Assembly (NCBI GenBank): GCA_016290615.1
Contig: JAEEUS010000014.1
Span: forward strand, 1 to 48,014
Length of the DNA stretch: 48,014 nt
Direction of reading: 5' to 3'
Source of the DNA: Lachnospiraceae bacterium
Lineage (GTDB): Bacteria; Bacillota; Clostridia; Lachnospirales; Lachnospiraceae
Of this stretch, positions 1 to 7,990 are shown piece by piece (positions within the stretch are counted from its first letter, which is position 1; each line of letters opens with the position of its first letter). Under the pieces are notes generated by a model that was not told the origin of the DNA, made no database searches, and worked only from the letters and a program-made list of their open reading frames with translations. A program made the position numbers and the translations under genes.

Positions 1-114
1 TGAGATCTGACCGCCGAATCTCTCGATATAAGCTTTAACTTTATCGACTACAGCAGCTCTTTCTTCATCTTCGATCTTAGCACTGACAACAACGGCTAAT
101 TCATACTTGTTCAT
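1..114 (-). CDS. rpsF: 30S ribosomal protein S6, N-terminal part (runs off the window)
   Basis: The first 38 codons are present. They begin MNKYELAVVVSAKIEDEERA and include the ERFGG segment typical of the first strand and helix of bacterial S6. S6 binds 16S rRNA with S18 on the platform of the small subunit. An AAAAGGAGGTAA ribosome site (about 121-130) lies just upstream of the ATG at 112-114, and a good sigma-A promoter lies at 185-213. In Firmicutes rpsF normally heads an rpsF-ssb-rpsR operon, so those genes are expected just left of this window (family knowledge, not seen). Confidence 0.93.
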   Translation of the reverse strand, partial: MNKYELAVVVSAKIEDEERAAVVDKVKAYIERFGGQIS

Positions 115-184
115 GCTTTTTTACCTCCTTTTGGACTCTGGCCCCGTTTTGCTCGGAGCAAGGAATAATATTTCACGAATGTTT

Positions 185-213
185 ATTCTAGCATAAGCCT
201 TACTGTATTGCAA
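185..213 (-). promoter_or_regulatory. Sigma-A promoter of rpsF
   Basis: On the minus strand a TTGCAA -35 box (208-213) and a TAGAAT -10 box (185-190) are separated by exactly 17 bases. Transcription would begin near 178 and run into the S6 ribosome site. The stretch 115-263 holds this promoter and no clear terminator for the FecR-domain gene that ends at 264. Confidence 0.75.
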
Positions 214-263
214 GGGTGATTTTTGTGGGGAATACACATTCTGAAACTCTATAGACATTAATG

Positions 264-1616
264 TCAACGTCTGGCTCCACATCTGCTGCATTCTGAATGA
301 TCGTAAACATCTGTATAGACTGTCACCGGTGCACCACTATTGGTATATGTCGAAGTTGATTCTGTCCTATATACATCTTGCCAGTCATGACCTGCAGGAG
401 GCAGATCACCTATCTCCAATACTTCGCCGCATACCGTACAAAATCGTTTTGTGGTGCCATGTTCTTCACATCCAGGTTGTTGAGTAATAGTTAGTTCGCC
501 CGGTACATGGCCCTTTGCTGGTATTGCCTCAGTAGCAAGCACTGTTCCGCATACTGTGCACACCTGCTGTTTTGAACCGGCTTCCGTACATGTCGCATCT
601 TTGACGATCTTCATCTCGCCTGCTACATGGCCCTTTGCTGGAATCTTTTCTTCCTTAATAACCTCTCCGCAATCCTTGCATGTCTGCTGCTTAAGCCCAT
701 CAGCTGTACATGTAGGCTCCTTGACTGTCTTCATATCATCGGGAGCATGTACATGCTCGGTAGGTTTAGCTTCATCTTTATCTGCTTCATCTGAATTATC
801 ACTTGTTGAAGTTATATCATTTCCTGTACTGTTTGCAGAAGAATCATCATTTCCGCTCTCGTCACCTTCCGGATACTGAGGATCATTTATCTCTATACCA
901 CTCTTTCTGAGTAGTGCGATAAGTCTAGGTACATTTGCCTTGGGAAGATTATCATAATCAAGGATACGAACCTCTTGTCCTTCTTCTCCTACAACAAACT
1001 CAGAAAGATCGTCATTTCCTCTTATGAGAGCACTCTCACCGGGTCCGAATTCCTTCTCGACTCCGTTGTATGTTCCTGTCCTTGTCTTAAGTTTGCAAAG
1101 TACTCTTCCTTCCGTAACCTCAAGCAGGGTATATACAAACCCGTCATTACCCATATAGACAGTGACTCTGAACGTAGTTCCTCTGACTGACATAGTAGAG
1201 TTTGGCGTATCCACTTCATAACTGTCATCTATACCAAGCTTGGCATTAAGGACATTGAGTTCAGAACCCTTGTCGATCCTTATCTTTATCCTGCTGCTTT
1301 CCTTTGGAGAGCTTGCTTCAAGTACAAAGTGCGTATTCTCGTCAGCATATACATACTTTTCATTATCAGCGCACATAACAAGCTCGGAAGCTTCCATGAC
1401 CGTTACATCATCACCGCTGTACAGACGCTGGCCTTTATATGCCTGACCGTTGTTTCTCTCACCGACAACATCGACGGTGCCTTTTACGTCCTCAACCGAG
1501 ATGCTGCGATATCCGTCCTTTTTTAATACAACAGCAAGTATTATACCAACGATGACTGCTGCGCATATGGCGCCGGCTATGGCCTTTCCTTTGGTTGTTT
1601 TCATAAGTTCTTTCAT
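264..1616 (-). CDS. FecR-domain membrane-anchored surface protein with cysteine-rich C-terminal repeats
   Basis: About 450 residues. The ATG at 1616 is chosen because GGAGGA (1621-1626) sits four bases upstream; an in-frame ATG at 1637 would overlap the previous gene and has no such site. One membrane segment (about residues 11-31) is followed by an extracellular FecR-type beta domain (about 37-190) carrying the family signature SVRGTTFRV. An acidic Ser/Asp/Asn-rich linker leads to three repeats of about 38 residues with Cys, CxxCG and GH, plus a final CSRCG, which look like small metal or disulfide ribbons. It is last in the cyclase/HD-GYP gene run. FecR domains often sense or scaffold at the envelope; the role here is unknown. 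No iron or TonB gene is nearby. Confidence 0.8.
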   Translation of the reverse strand: MKELMKTTKGKAIAGAICAAVIVGIILAVVLKKDGYRSISVEDVKGTVDVVGERNNGQAYKGQRLYSGDDVTVMEASELVMCADNEKYVYADENTHFVLEASSPKESSRIKIRIDKGSELNVLNAKLGIDDSYEVDTPNSTMSVRGTTFRVTVYMGNDGFVYTLLEVTEGRVLCKLKTRTGTYNGVEKEFGPGESALIRGNDDLSEFVVGEEGQEVRILDYDNLPKANVPRLIALLRKSGIEINDPQYPEGDESGNDDSSANSTGNDITSTSDNSDEADKDEAKPTEHVHAPDDMKTVKEPTCTADGLKQQTCKDCGEVIKEEKIPAKGHVAGEMKIVKDATCTEAGSKQQVCTVCGTVLATEAIPAKGHVPGELTITQQPGCEEHGTTKRFCTVCGEVLEIGDLPPAGHDWQDVYRTESTSTYTNSGAPVTVYTDVYDHSECSRCGARR

Positions 1617-1629
1617 CTTCTCCTCCATA

Positions 1630-3072
1630 TCAAACATCTATACAATCATAAAGATATTCAACATATTTACCGTCTATATTTCCTGACGCTGCCATATCTC
1701 TCATTATAGCAAACGCCTTTTCCTTTGGTATAGGCTTTTTATACGGTCTGTCGGTGGCAAGCAGTGCATCGCATATATCTGCAACAGCCATGATACGGGC
1801 TTCAACTCCAAGTTTATCAGCTGTAAGCCCTAAAGGATAACCCCTGCCGTTAAGACACTCGTGATGCTGAGCTGCCCATATGGGCGCATCCTGAAAATAC
1901 TTAATGAAATGAACCTTATCCAGGATTCTCTTTGTTATGGCTACATGACTTTCCATAACCTTGCGTTCTTCAGATGTGAGCGTTCCTTTTCTGATGCTCA
2001 GGCACTCTTTTTCATTTTCGATAAAGAACGGCTCTCCACAAAAATCATATTCAAGTACCTTCTTTAATGATTCAAACGTATCATCATCCAGAAAACCTGC
2101 AGCGTTAACTTTTTCTATCATCGCTTCCGACTCATCGATACGCGATGCCATATCATCATACCATTCTTCAGATTCCTTTCCTTCCAGCATCATTACCTTT
2201 GCTTTCAGTCTAAATATCTCAAGACGCTTATTGATCTCGCTCTCACGTCCGTTAAGTCTCGTGGCCTTGTTCATTACTTCAAGCGGGACAGCCATCTTTC
2301 CTATATCATGCAGGAATGCTCCCATGACAAGCTGTTCTTTTCTGTTTGGATCAAAGTATTCCTCTTCTAGTCCCTTGTCATGAAGCTCATTGATATGATC
2401 TGCTATCATGCCGCTGTACTTGGCTACCTTTCTGGTATGGCTCGCATTGTAAGGTGTTCTTTCATCGATTGCAGCTGCCATGGCTTCGGTGAATGACCAC
2501 ATCTGGTCTTTTAATTCCTGCTGATAATGCATGTTTGAGATCGCGATCGCTGTAAGAGATCCCAGAGCATATATGATCTTTTCAAAATGCGACTCAAACC
2601 CTATAACGTTGCCTTCGCTATCCTGTGCATTGATGAGCTGAAGCACACCTGCAACCTCGTCATTATCATCTATGAGAGGCACGACCATCATCGACTGGGT
2701 ATGATATCCGGTCATCGCATCATATTTCTTCGGACCGGAAAAATCGAATGTTTCGTCTTTTCTTACATCAACAATATTTAATGTCTTTCTGTGAATAGCC
2801 GAATAAGAGCAGATATTCGATTCGCTTACAGCGGCAACCGGAGGCAGATCTATCTCCTCTCCGTTGCTTCCCTTGTCTACCCCCATGGAAAGTGTCTTCA
2901 TGATCTTGAATTTTAAGGCACCATCCTCCAAAAGATAGAGAGTTCCGGCATCACAGTTTGTGATATCCATGCTCTTTGTTATTATCATATTGAAAAGCTT
3001 GTTGCGGTCTCTTTCCGCAGAAAGCGCAATACCTATGTCCAATATGACCTGCAGTTCGTCAGTTTTATTCAT
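1630..3072 (-). CDS. GAF-HD-GYP cyclic-di-GMP phosphodiesterase
   Basis: 480 residues. An N-terminal GAF sensor (about 5-180) is followed by an HD-GYP domain. HDIGK is at residues 255-259, a later HHE at 403-405 and the GYP loop (GRGYP) at 409-413. The DICDALLATDRPY segment after it is typical of the family. HD-GYP enzymes hydrolyse c-di-GMP with a di- or tri-iron centre, so this should lower c-di-GMP in response to a ligand of GAF. About 95 residues of charged helical sequence (about 273-365) are inserted between HD and GYP, where most members have only about 50 residues between HDIGK and HHE. The ribosome site AAGGGG precedes the ATG. The gene follows the TIM-barrel gene by 23 bases and is followed by the FecR gene. 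Confidence 0.9.
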   Translation of the reverse strand: MNKTDELQVILDIGIALSAERDRNKLFNMIITKSMDITNCDAGTLYLLEDGALKFKIMKTLSMGVDKGSNGEEIDLPPVAAVSESNICSYSAIHRKTLNIVDVRKDETFDFSGPKKYDAMTGYHTQSMMVVPLIDDNDEVAGVLQLINAQDSEGNVIGFESHFEKIIYALGSLTAIAISNMHYQQELKDQMWSFTEAMAAAIDERTPYNASHTRKVAKYSGMIADHINELHDKGLEEEYFDPNRKEQLVMGAFLHDIGKMAVPLEVMNKATRLNGRESEINKRLEIFRLKAKVMMLEGKESEEWYDDMASRIDESEAMIEKVNAAGFLDDDTFESLKKVLEYDFCGEPFFIENEKECLSIRKGTLTSEERKVMESHVAITKRILDKVHFIKYFQDAPIWAAQHHECLNGRGYPLGLTADKLGVEARIMAVADICDALLATDRPYKKPIPKEKAFAIMRDMAASGNIDGKYVEYLYDCIDV

Positions 3073-3095
3073 TCCCGTTTTCCCCTTTAGATAGG

Positions 3096-3866
3096 CTACA
3101 GAGCCTTAAGATATTCCAATGAGTGTTTTATCTTGTCATATCCGTTTACTTCTATCAGCATATTTACATCCGTGCCGTATCTTAAAACTAGATCCTTAAA
3201 TTCATTATAATTTATCTTTCCGTCACCGGTTGCAAGATGAAGATCAGATTTCATGTCATGATCGTTGATATGCATATGACCTATATACGGACTGAATGCA
3301 TCATACCATTCACCCGGATCTGTATCAGTCAGACATGCATGTGCATAATCTAGACAGATATACACATTGTTATGCCCCTTGAGGTTATTTACCAGATCAA
3401 CGATAGGCTTTGGGCTTTTCTCAAATGTATTCTCAATATATATATGAATATCCTTATACTTGTCTGAGAGCTCTGACATATATTCACTCATGCCGTCAAG
3501 CCATATCCTGTTGTACTCATCGGTATCAAGCCCTGCCAGTCTTCCGGTATGAAATACCACTCCTTTGCAATTCAGTCTGCTCGCGATGTCCATGGACTGC
3601 TCAACAAGTTCCCTGCTTCTTTTTCTAATAACAGAGTCGGTGCTGATCATCGCTATATCATAGAATACGCCATGCAGAGTATCTCTGGTCTTATCCCTAT
3701 CAAGATCTTCATAGAATCTGATCCTCTTATCAGTCTCATCCTTGTCTTCATATACATAAGGCCAGAAAAAATCATTATATTCAAATGCCGTATTATATTC
3801 CTGTGAAAGCGACAGACATCTGTCCATATCGCTTATATCAGGTATTATCGACCATCGTCCCTTCAT
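3096..3866 (-). CDS. Xylose-isomerase-like TIM-barrel protein (sugar phosphate isomerase/epimerase superfamily)
   Basis: 256 residues. The AP-endonuclease-2/xylose-isomerase fold shows in the strands GVVFHTGR, IYIENTF and VYICLDYAHA and in the metal-ligand-like HMHINDHD and GDGKINY segments near the C-terminus. Members isomerise sugars, cleave inositol-type rings or act as endonuclease IV; the exact substrate cannot be read here. Its start overlaps the end of the adenylyl cyclase gene by 29 bases, so the two are translated in tandem. A metabolic-fold protein inside a cyclic-nucleotide operon is unexpected. Confidence 0.75.
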   Translation of the reverse strand: MKGRWSIIPDISDMDRCLSLSQEYNTAFEYNDFFWPYVYEDKDETDKRIRFYEDLDRDKTRDTLHGVFYDIAMISTDSVIRKRSRELVEQSMDIASRLNCKGVVFHTGRLAGLDTDEYNRIWLDGMSEYMSELSDKYKDIHIYIENTFEKSPKPIVDLVNNLKGHNNVYICLDYAHACLTDTDPGEWYDAFSPYIGHMHINDHDMKSDLHLATGDGKINYNEFKDLVLRYGTDVNMLIEVNGYDKIKHSLEYLKAL

Positions 3867-5694
3867 TGTGCGTGCCTTCTTCCTTATTGAGTTTTACTAC
3901 ACTGAAGATCTCTATCTTGTTGCTCTTTCCCTTAAGCGGTATCTCGCCTACGGATTCAGCCTCTATCCTTCCCTTCAGTTTATTGTATACATCTTCACTT
4001 ATAAGTATCTGTCCAGCCTTGGCATTGCTCTCAAGTCTTGCCGATGTATTTACCGTATCACCGATAGCTGTATAGTCCATTCTGAAATCACAGCCTATAT
4101 TTCCAACGATGGCAGGACCACAGTTGACACCGACACCGAACTTTATCGTTCTTCCAAACTTCTCTTCAAGCTGCTTTTCGAGCTTCTCAGCACCTCTGCT
4201 TATATCCCATGCGGTAGCGACAGCCTGATACACATAGTCATCGAGATCAAAAGGAGCATTGAATATAGCCATTGCAGCATCACCGATAAACTTATCAAGT
4301 GTTCCGTTATGACTTAGCACACAGTCCGTAACGTGTTTAAGATATTCGTTTAATATCTCAACGACCTGCTCAGGTTCGAGCAGCTCGGACATGGATGTAA
4401 ATCCTCTTATATCTACAAATAAGACAGCTATGTCTCTCTTCTCACCGCCAAGATGAAGTTCAAAATCTCCGGTGTGCGAAAGCTCATCAACAACCTGAGG
4501 AGCGACATATTTCTTGAACACATCGAGTGTATGTCTTCTTCTAATACGTTCTACTACATACTTTTCAAATATGAAGTAAATATCAGCAAGTATCAGAAAC
4601 AGGATCACATATGCGCACTGGATATATACTCCCTTGCCTGCCAGAAATCTTCCGACAAGAAGATAAACAGCAGAAATCACCAGCGAAACGATAACGATGA
4701 CAGACGGTCCCTTTTTTCTAAGAAGCAGGGCAAATAATGCAGCGATCAGTGCGGTTATGAAAGCCATCTCCAGACGGTTGAGAGCCAGCAGTGTCTTTGA
4801 CTGCATGTATGCCTGTATGATGTTCGCATGGATCTCGACACCGTACATTGTCCTTCCTCTGTCTGAGGCAGGCTGGTATGAATCCTGAAATCCCGGAGCA
4901 TATGCGCCGACCATTACGATAGCATCCTTAAAGGCACTCATCGGCACCTTATCTGAAAGGACTGCTCTGAGCGATACTTCACTGTACTCTCCGGATTCTC
5001 CCGAATACAGGAATCTGAACTGACCTACAGAATTTGTCGGCGGCTCATTTACTCTGTTTCCATGTTTTTCCTGATATGTTCTGTATACAGCAAACGCAAG
5101 GCTCTCGTGTACATCTCCGGCTTTGTCCTTAAGCTCTGCGGGAACACTTATCTTGTTCATGGAATGACGCACATATCCATCGTTCGCTATACAGGCATTG
5201 GTAAAGCCTGAATACGCTGCTTCATTTAAGGAGTCATAAGGCATCTCGATATCAGCGACATGCTCGGTATTGTAGAAACGTCTTCCCTTGCTGTCAGTCT
5301 CAAGCTGACCCCTATAAACGATATTGGTCCCGACTATTACATTTCTTCCTTCTTTTGATGCAGCGGCTGCAAGAGCGTCATCGTCCTCTTCATTGAGCTG
5401 ATCGGTAAGTATGAAATCCAAGCCCACTACCGAAGGAGCATTCTCTTCATCCTCATAGAGCTTGTCCACAAGCTCTGCGAGCTTTCCTCTTGACCAGACA
5501 GTGAAATTGCCGTATTCATTCAGAGTCTCTTCATCTATTCCTATGATGACGATTCTCGGATCTGTACCGTTAAGTCTCGAATATATATGGTCGGTGATAT
5601 ATGTGTCTACGGAATACAGCGGATCAAGAAATGACATCAGCGCCATGAACAGTGCTGCAGCAATAACACATATGGTGTAAACATGTTTCTTCAT
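3838..5694 (-). CDS. CHASE2-domain class III adenylyl cyclase
   Basis: 618 residues. One N-terminal membrane helix, an extracellular CHASE2 domain (about 30-300), three membrane helices (about 308-330, 332-348, 357-377) and a cytoplasmic cyclase domain (about 415-600). Catalytic residues are visible: metal Asp428 (FVDIRGF) and Asp472 (IGDAAMAIF), the adenine-selecting pair Lys468 and Asp540, and Asn549/Arg553 in NTSARLE. The Lys/Asp pair argues for ATP over GTP. It should make cAMP in response to an external signal. The ATG lies 10 bases after the sirtuin stop; AAGGAA is a distant, weak ribosome site. CHASE2 cyclases are uncommon in Firmicutes. It shares an operon with a c-di-GMP phosphodiesterase. 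Confidence 0.9.
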   Translation of the reverse strand: MKKHVYTICVIAAALFMALMSFLDPLYSVDTYITDHIYSRLNGTDPRIVIIGIDEETLNEYGNFTVWSRGKLAELVDKLYEDEENAPSVVGLDFILTDQLNEEDDDALAAAASKEGRNVIVGTNIVYRGQLETDSKGRRFYNTEHVADIEMPYDSLNEAAYSGFTNACIANDGYVRHSMNKISVPAELKDKAGDVHESLAFAVYRTYQEKHGNRVNEPPTNSVGQFRFLYSGESGEYSEVSLRAVLSDKVPMSAFKDAIVMVGAYAPGFQDSYQPASDRGRTMYGVEIHANIIQAYMQSKTLLALNRLEMAFITALIAALFALLLRKKGPSVIVIVSLVISAVYLLVGRFLAGKGVYIQCAYVILFLILADIYFIFEKYVVERIRRRHTLDVFKKYVAPQVVDELSHTGDFELHLGGEKRDIAVLFVDIRGFTSMSELLEPEQVVEILNEYLKHVTDCVLSHNGTLDKFIGDAAMAIFNAPFDLDDYVYQAVATAWDISRGAEKLEKQLEEKFGRTIKFGVGVNCGPAIVGNIGCDFRMDYTAIGDTVNTSARLESNAKAGQILISEDVYNKLKGRIEAESVGEIPLKGKSNKIEIFSVVKLNKEEGTHNEGTMVDNT

Positions 5695-5704
5695 TTTAGT
5701 ATGA

Positions 5705-6448
5705 TCATTCCTTCATTAGTTCAAAAGCTTCTCTGAATACTTTTCCTATGGAATCATGTATCACAAGATCAGCTCTTCTGTCTGCGCTGGTTTCACTCTT
5801 GTTAATAAGTATGAGATTGTTTCCTCTGAAGTAATCGATCAGTCCCGCTGCAGGATAAACGATGAGGGATGTTCCGCCGATTATCAGAGTGTCAGCTTTT
5901 GCGATCGCATTTACGGAGTTGCTTATTATCTCCTGGTCAAGTCCTTCCTCATATAAGACAACATCGGGTTTTACCCTTCCGCCGCATTTCTTGCACACGG
6001 GGATTCCTTCTGACTCGAGAACATACTTCTCATCATAGAATTCACCGCATGTCATGCAGTAGTTTCTAAGTACCGAACCATGAAGTTCATAGACAGTCTT
6101 TGAACCTGCTGCCTGATGAAGTCCGTCGATGTTCTGCGTAACGACCGCTTTTAACTTTCCCATCTTTTCAAGTTCGGCCAGCACTTTGTGAGCATCGTTT
6201 GGCTTTGCATCGGGATAGATAAGCTTATCTTTATAAAATTCAAAAAACTCTTCAGGATATCTTACAAAGAATGTATGTGATACGAGCTGCTCGGGTGTGA
6301 AATTGATCTTAAGCTTTTCATTCCACAATCCGTTCGAGCTTCTGAAATCAGGTATGTTAGACTCGGTGCTTACTCCCGCACCGCCAAAGAAGACTATGTT
6401 GTCGCTTTCCTTAAGAATCTTCGCCAGTTCTTTGATCTCTTCACTCAT
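5705..6448 (-). CDS. Sir2-family NAD-dependent protein deacylase
   Basis: About 247 residues from the ATG at 6448, chosen for the GGAGGT at 6457-6462; a longer reading frame to 6481 lacks a site. The NAD-binding GGAGVSTESNIPDFRS, the TQNIDGLHQAAG motif, the ELHGS motif with the catalytic His, and a four-Cys zinc ribbon (CMTC and CKKC) are all intact. Sirtuins remove acetyl or longer acyl groups from lysine using NAD. Many GNAT acetyltransferases occur in this window, but no direct link can be shown. It sits between the plsC-like gene, behind a terminator-like hairpin, and the cyclase gene 10 bases downstream, so it may be the first gene of the cyclase operon. Confidence 0.92.
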   Translation of the reverse strand: MSEEIKELAKILKESDNIVFFGGAGVSTESNIPDFRSSNGLWNEKLKINFTPEQLVSHTFFVRYPEEFFEFYKDKLIYPDAKPNDAHKVLAELEKMGKLKAVVTQNIDGLHQAAGSKTVYELHGSVLRNYCMTCGEFYDEKYVLESEGIPVCKKCGGRVKPDVVLYEEGLDQEIISNSVNAIAKADTLIIGGTSLIVYPAAGLIDYFRGNNLILINKSETSADRRADLVIHDSIGKVFREAFELMKE

Positions 6449-6480
6449 AGTGTGTAACCTCCAATCCCAATAAATAAGCA

Positions 6481-6504
6481 AGGCACCATCTTACGATGAT
6501 GCCT
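6481..6504 (-). terminator. Rho-independent terminator after the plsC-like gene
   Basis: On the minus strand a ten-base stem (one G-U pair) with a GTAA loop is followed by a T-rich tail (TTGCTTATTTATT). A second, weaker hairpin (AACGG/CCGTT, about 6523-6537) overlaps the plsC stop codon. No sigma-A promoter is evident between here and the sirtuin start, so this may be a partial terminator or attenuator inside one transcript. Confidence 0.55.
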
Positions 6505-6528
6505 GATCGCCAAAGTTAAAGCAACGGC

Positions 6529-7293
6529 TCATCCGTTACTGTATATTTTAAACTTTGCATTGTATCCGTGTCTAGCGCGATTTTCTTCAAGATCGGCAAG
6601 TTTTGCCTCGATCCTGCTCTTTACCATCTCGCTTATCTGCTTTGTTGTCATATTTGAATACTCTTCAAAATATATAGGCTCAAGGAAGCATACCTGGGTC
6701 GTGACCTTTTTAAGAGTATTAAAATCAAAAACAAGATGCGAATCATATATAGCGACCGGAACTATAGGTGCCTCGGCAGACTTGGCACATTTAAATGCGC
6801 CGGGTCTGAATTCCTGCAGGACGTTTCCGTTCTGATCGTAACCGCCTTCAGGAAAATATATATATTTTCTTCCCCTTTTTACCTCCTCAGTAAGCTGCAG
6901 CAGTTCTCCGTACTGCTGCTTTAGGTTGTTTCTCTCAAGGCGCTTGCCTCTCATAACACGAACAATCTGATTAGCCAGCAAGACCTTGCTTCGTTCAGCA
7001 TCCATAACAACTGAGCACGGCTGTTCGTGAACCGACATGATCCCCAGTGCGTCATATCTTCCCTGATGGTTCGAATACATGATATATCCGCCTTCTTTCG
7101 GCAGGTTTTCAGATCCGCTTCCGATAGTGCGGATCCTTCCTCGTCTCTGAAGCGTAAAACACAGGCTCCTTACCAGCTTGTAACATGCTTTTTCATCGTA
7201 TCTGTCAGCATGATTATACATGTAATTGGCCATCAGTATGTAGTATAGGATTATCGGGATCGAAAATCCCACAACATAATAAAATCTAAGCAT
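6529..7293 (-). CDS. PlsC-like lysophosphatidic acid acyltransferase
   Basis: 254 residues from the ATG at 7293 (GGGAG five bases upstream; a GTG at 7299 is the alternative). An N-terminal membrane helix (about 5-24) precedes the acyltransferase fold. The catalytic HX4D is NHQGRYD (His76, Asp81), the glycerol-phosphate site is FPEGGYDQNG, a variant of FPEGTR, and IVPVAI forms the last block. It should acylate 1-acyl-glycerol-3-phosphate or a related lipid at the inner leaflet. FPEGG in place of FPEGT makes the exact acceptor uncertain. Its promoter is the minus half of the divergent pair at 7333-7386. Confidence 0.82.
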   Translation of the reverse strand: MLRFYYVVGFSIPIILYYILMANYMYNHADRYDEKACYKLVRSLCFTLQRRGRIRTIGSGSENLPKEGGYIMYSNHQGRYDALGIMSVHEQPCSVVMDAERSKVLLANQIVRVMRGKRLERNNLKQQYGELLQLTEEVKRGRKYIYFPEGGYDQNGNVLQEFRPGAFKCAKSAEAPIVPVAIYDSHLVFDFNTLKKVTTQVCFLEPIYFEEYSNMTTKQISEMVKSRIEAKLADLEENRARHGYNAKFKIYSNG

Positions 7294-7332
7294 AAACACT
7301 CCCTCGATAGGTTATATACCAATCCACAAATA

Positions 7333-7361
7333 ATTATAAATAAAGCATTCTGCTTTTGCAA
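7333..7361 (-). promoter_or_regulatory. Sigma-A promoter of the plsC-like gene (minus half of a divergent pair)
   Basis: On the minus strand TTGCAA (7356-7361) and TATAAT (7333-7338) are 17 bases apart. TTGCAA is its own reverse complement, so the same six bases can also serve as the -35 box of the plus-strand promoter. Confidence 0.7.
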
Positions 7362-7386
7362 ACCACATGAAGTAGTATGCTATATT
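7356..7386 (+). promoter_or_regulatory. Promoter of the unknown gene at 7412 (plus half of a divergent pair)
   Basis: TTGCAA (7356-7361), a 19-base spacer and an extended -10, TGC plus TATATT (7381-7386). The 12 bases ATGCTATATTAC also occur at the other plus-strand promoter of this window, near 35199-35210. The spacing is long, but the TG extension can compensate. Confidence 0.5.
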
Positions 7387-7411
7387 ACATCAAAGGATAT
7401 ATAATAATGAT

Positions 7412-7990
7412 ATGGCCAACGAATATTTCAAGGAAGCTCTGCACAACTTCACATCAGACTATGCATACGGCTCTCAGATAAGGCATCTTTATGATCAGGG
7501 ATTAAGTATCGAAAGGATCAAGGAAAAGCTCGATTATCCGACTCCTATTGAAACCGTTTATGAATATCTAAAAAAGTATCTGATCGATTCAAGGATAATC
7601 GTCTTTAACGAATCCGATATACCGTCATCTACTAAGGCTTCTTCATATACGGTGGAATACGACTCACTGGGAAGGAAATCGTTCAGACTGCAAAAAGAAC
7701 GGGGCAAAGATATGAATGATCTTGTGACCCGTTCCTATTTAGGTGATATTACTGCTATTCCCGATATACTAAACTGCTATGCTCATGTAGATCTTTCGAT
7801 CGCATCAAAAAACAGCGATATCCTTGATTCGAAGCTTAAAGATTACTGCTGTACCATGCCGTTTCCTAAAAAGCCCTGCTATATACGTTTAAATCCTTCT
7901 CTGCTTGATATAGTAAATACTCTGTACAAGGCAGGTCTGTGGCACGATGTGATGATCTCCCCCAAGGAAGGGATAAGATACTCTTTATAA
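7412..7990 (+). CDS. Conserved-looking protein of unknown function
   Basis: 192 residues; I do not recognise the family. It is one of only two plus-strand genes here. Residues 20-58 (SQIRHLYDQGLSIERIKEKL and following) are predicted helical and resemble a winged-helix or HTH-like unit. The rest is mixed, with a CC pair and a PFPKKPCYIRLNPSLLDI segment, and has no signal peptide or membrane helix. AAAGGA lies 14 bases upstream of the ATG, a long spacing. It is transcribed away from the plsC-like gene and converges on the tyrosine phosphatase gene, overlapping it by six bases. Codon use looks like its neighbours, so it is probably a real gene. Confidence 0.75.
   Translation: MANEYFKEALHNFTSDYAYGSQIRHLYDQGLSIERIKEKLDYPTPIETVYEYLKKYLIDSRIIVFNESDIPSSTKASSYTVEYDSLGRKSFRLQKERGKDMNDLVTRSYLGDITAIPDILNCYAHVDLSIASKNSDILDSKLKDYCCTMPFPKKPCYIRLNPSLLDIVNTLYKAGLWHDVMISPKEGIRYSL

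Noticed and set aside
1961-2383. Plus-strand open frame of 140 codons inside the HD-GYP gene
   Set aside because: Antisense shadow of a well-supported gene; no ribosome site, Ser-rich with no family motif.
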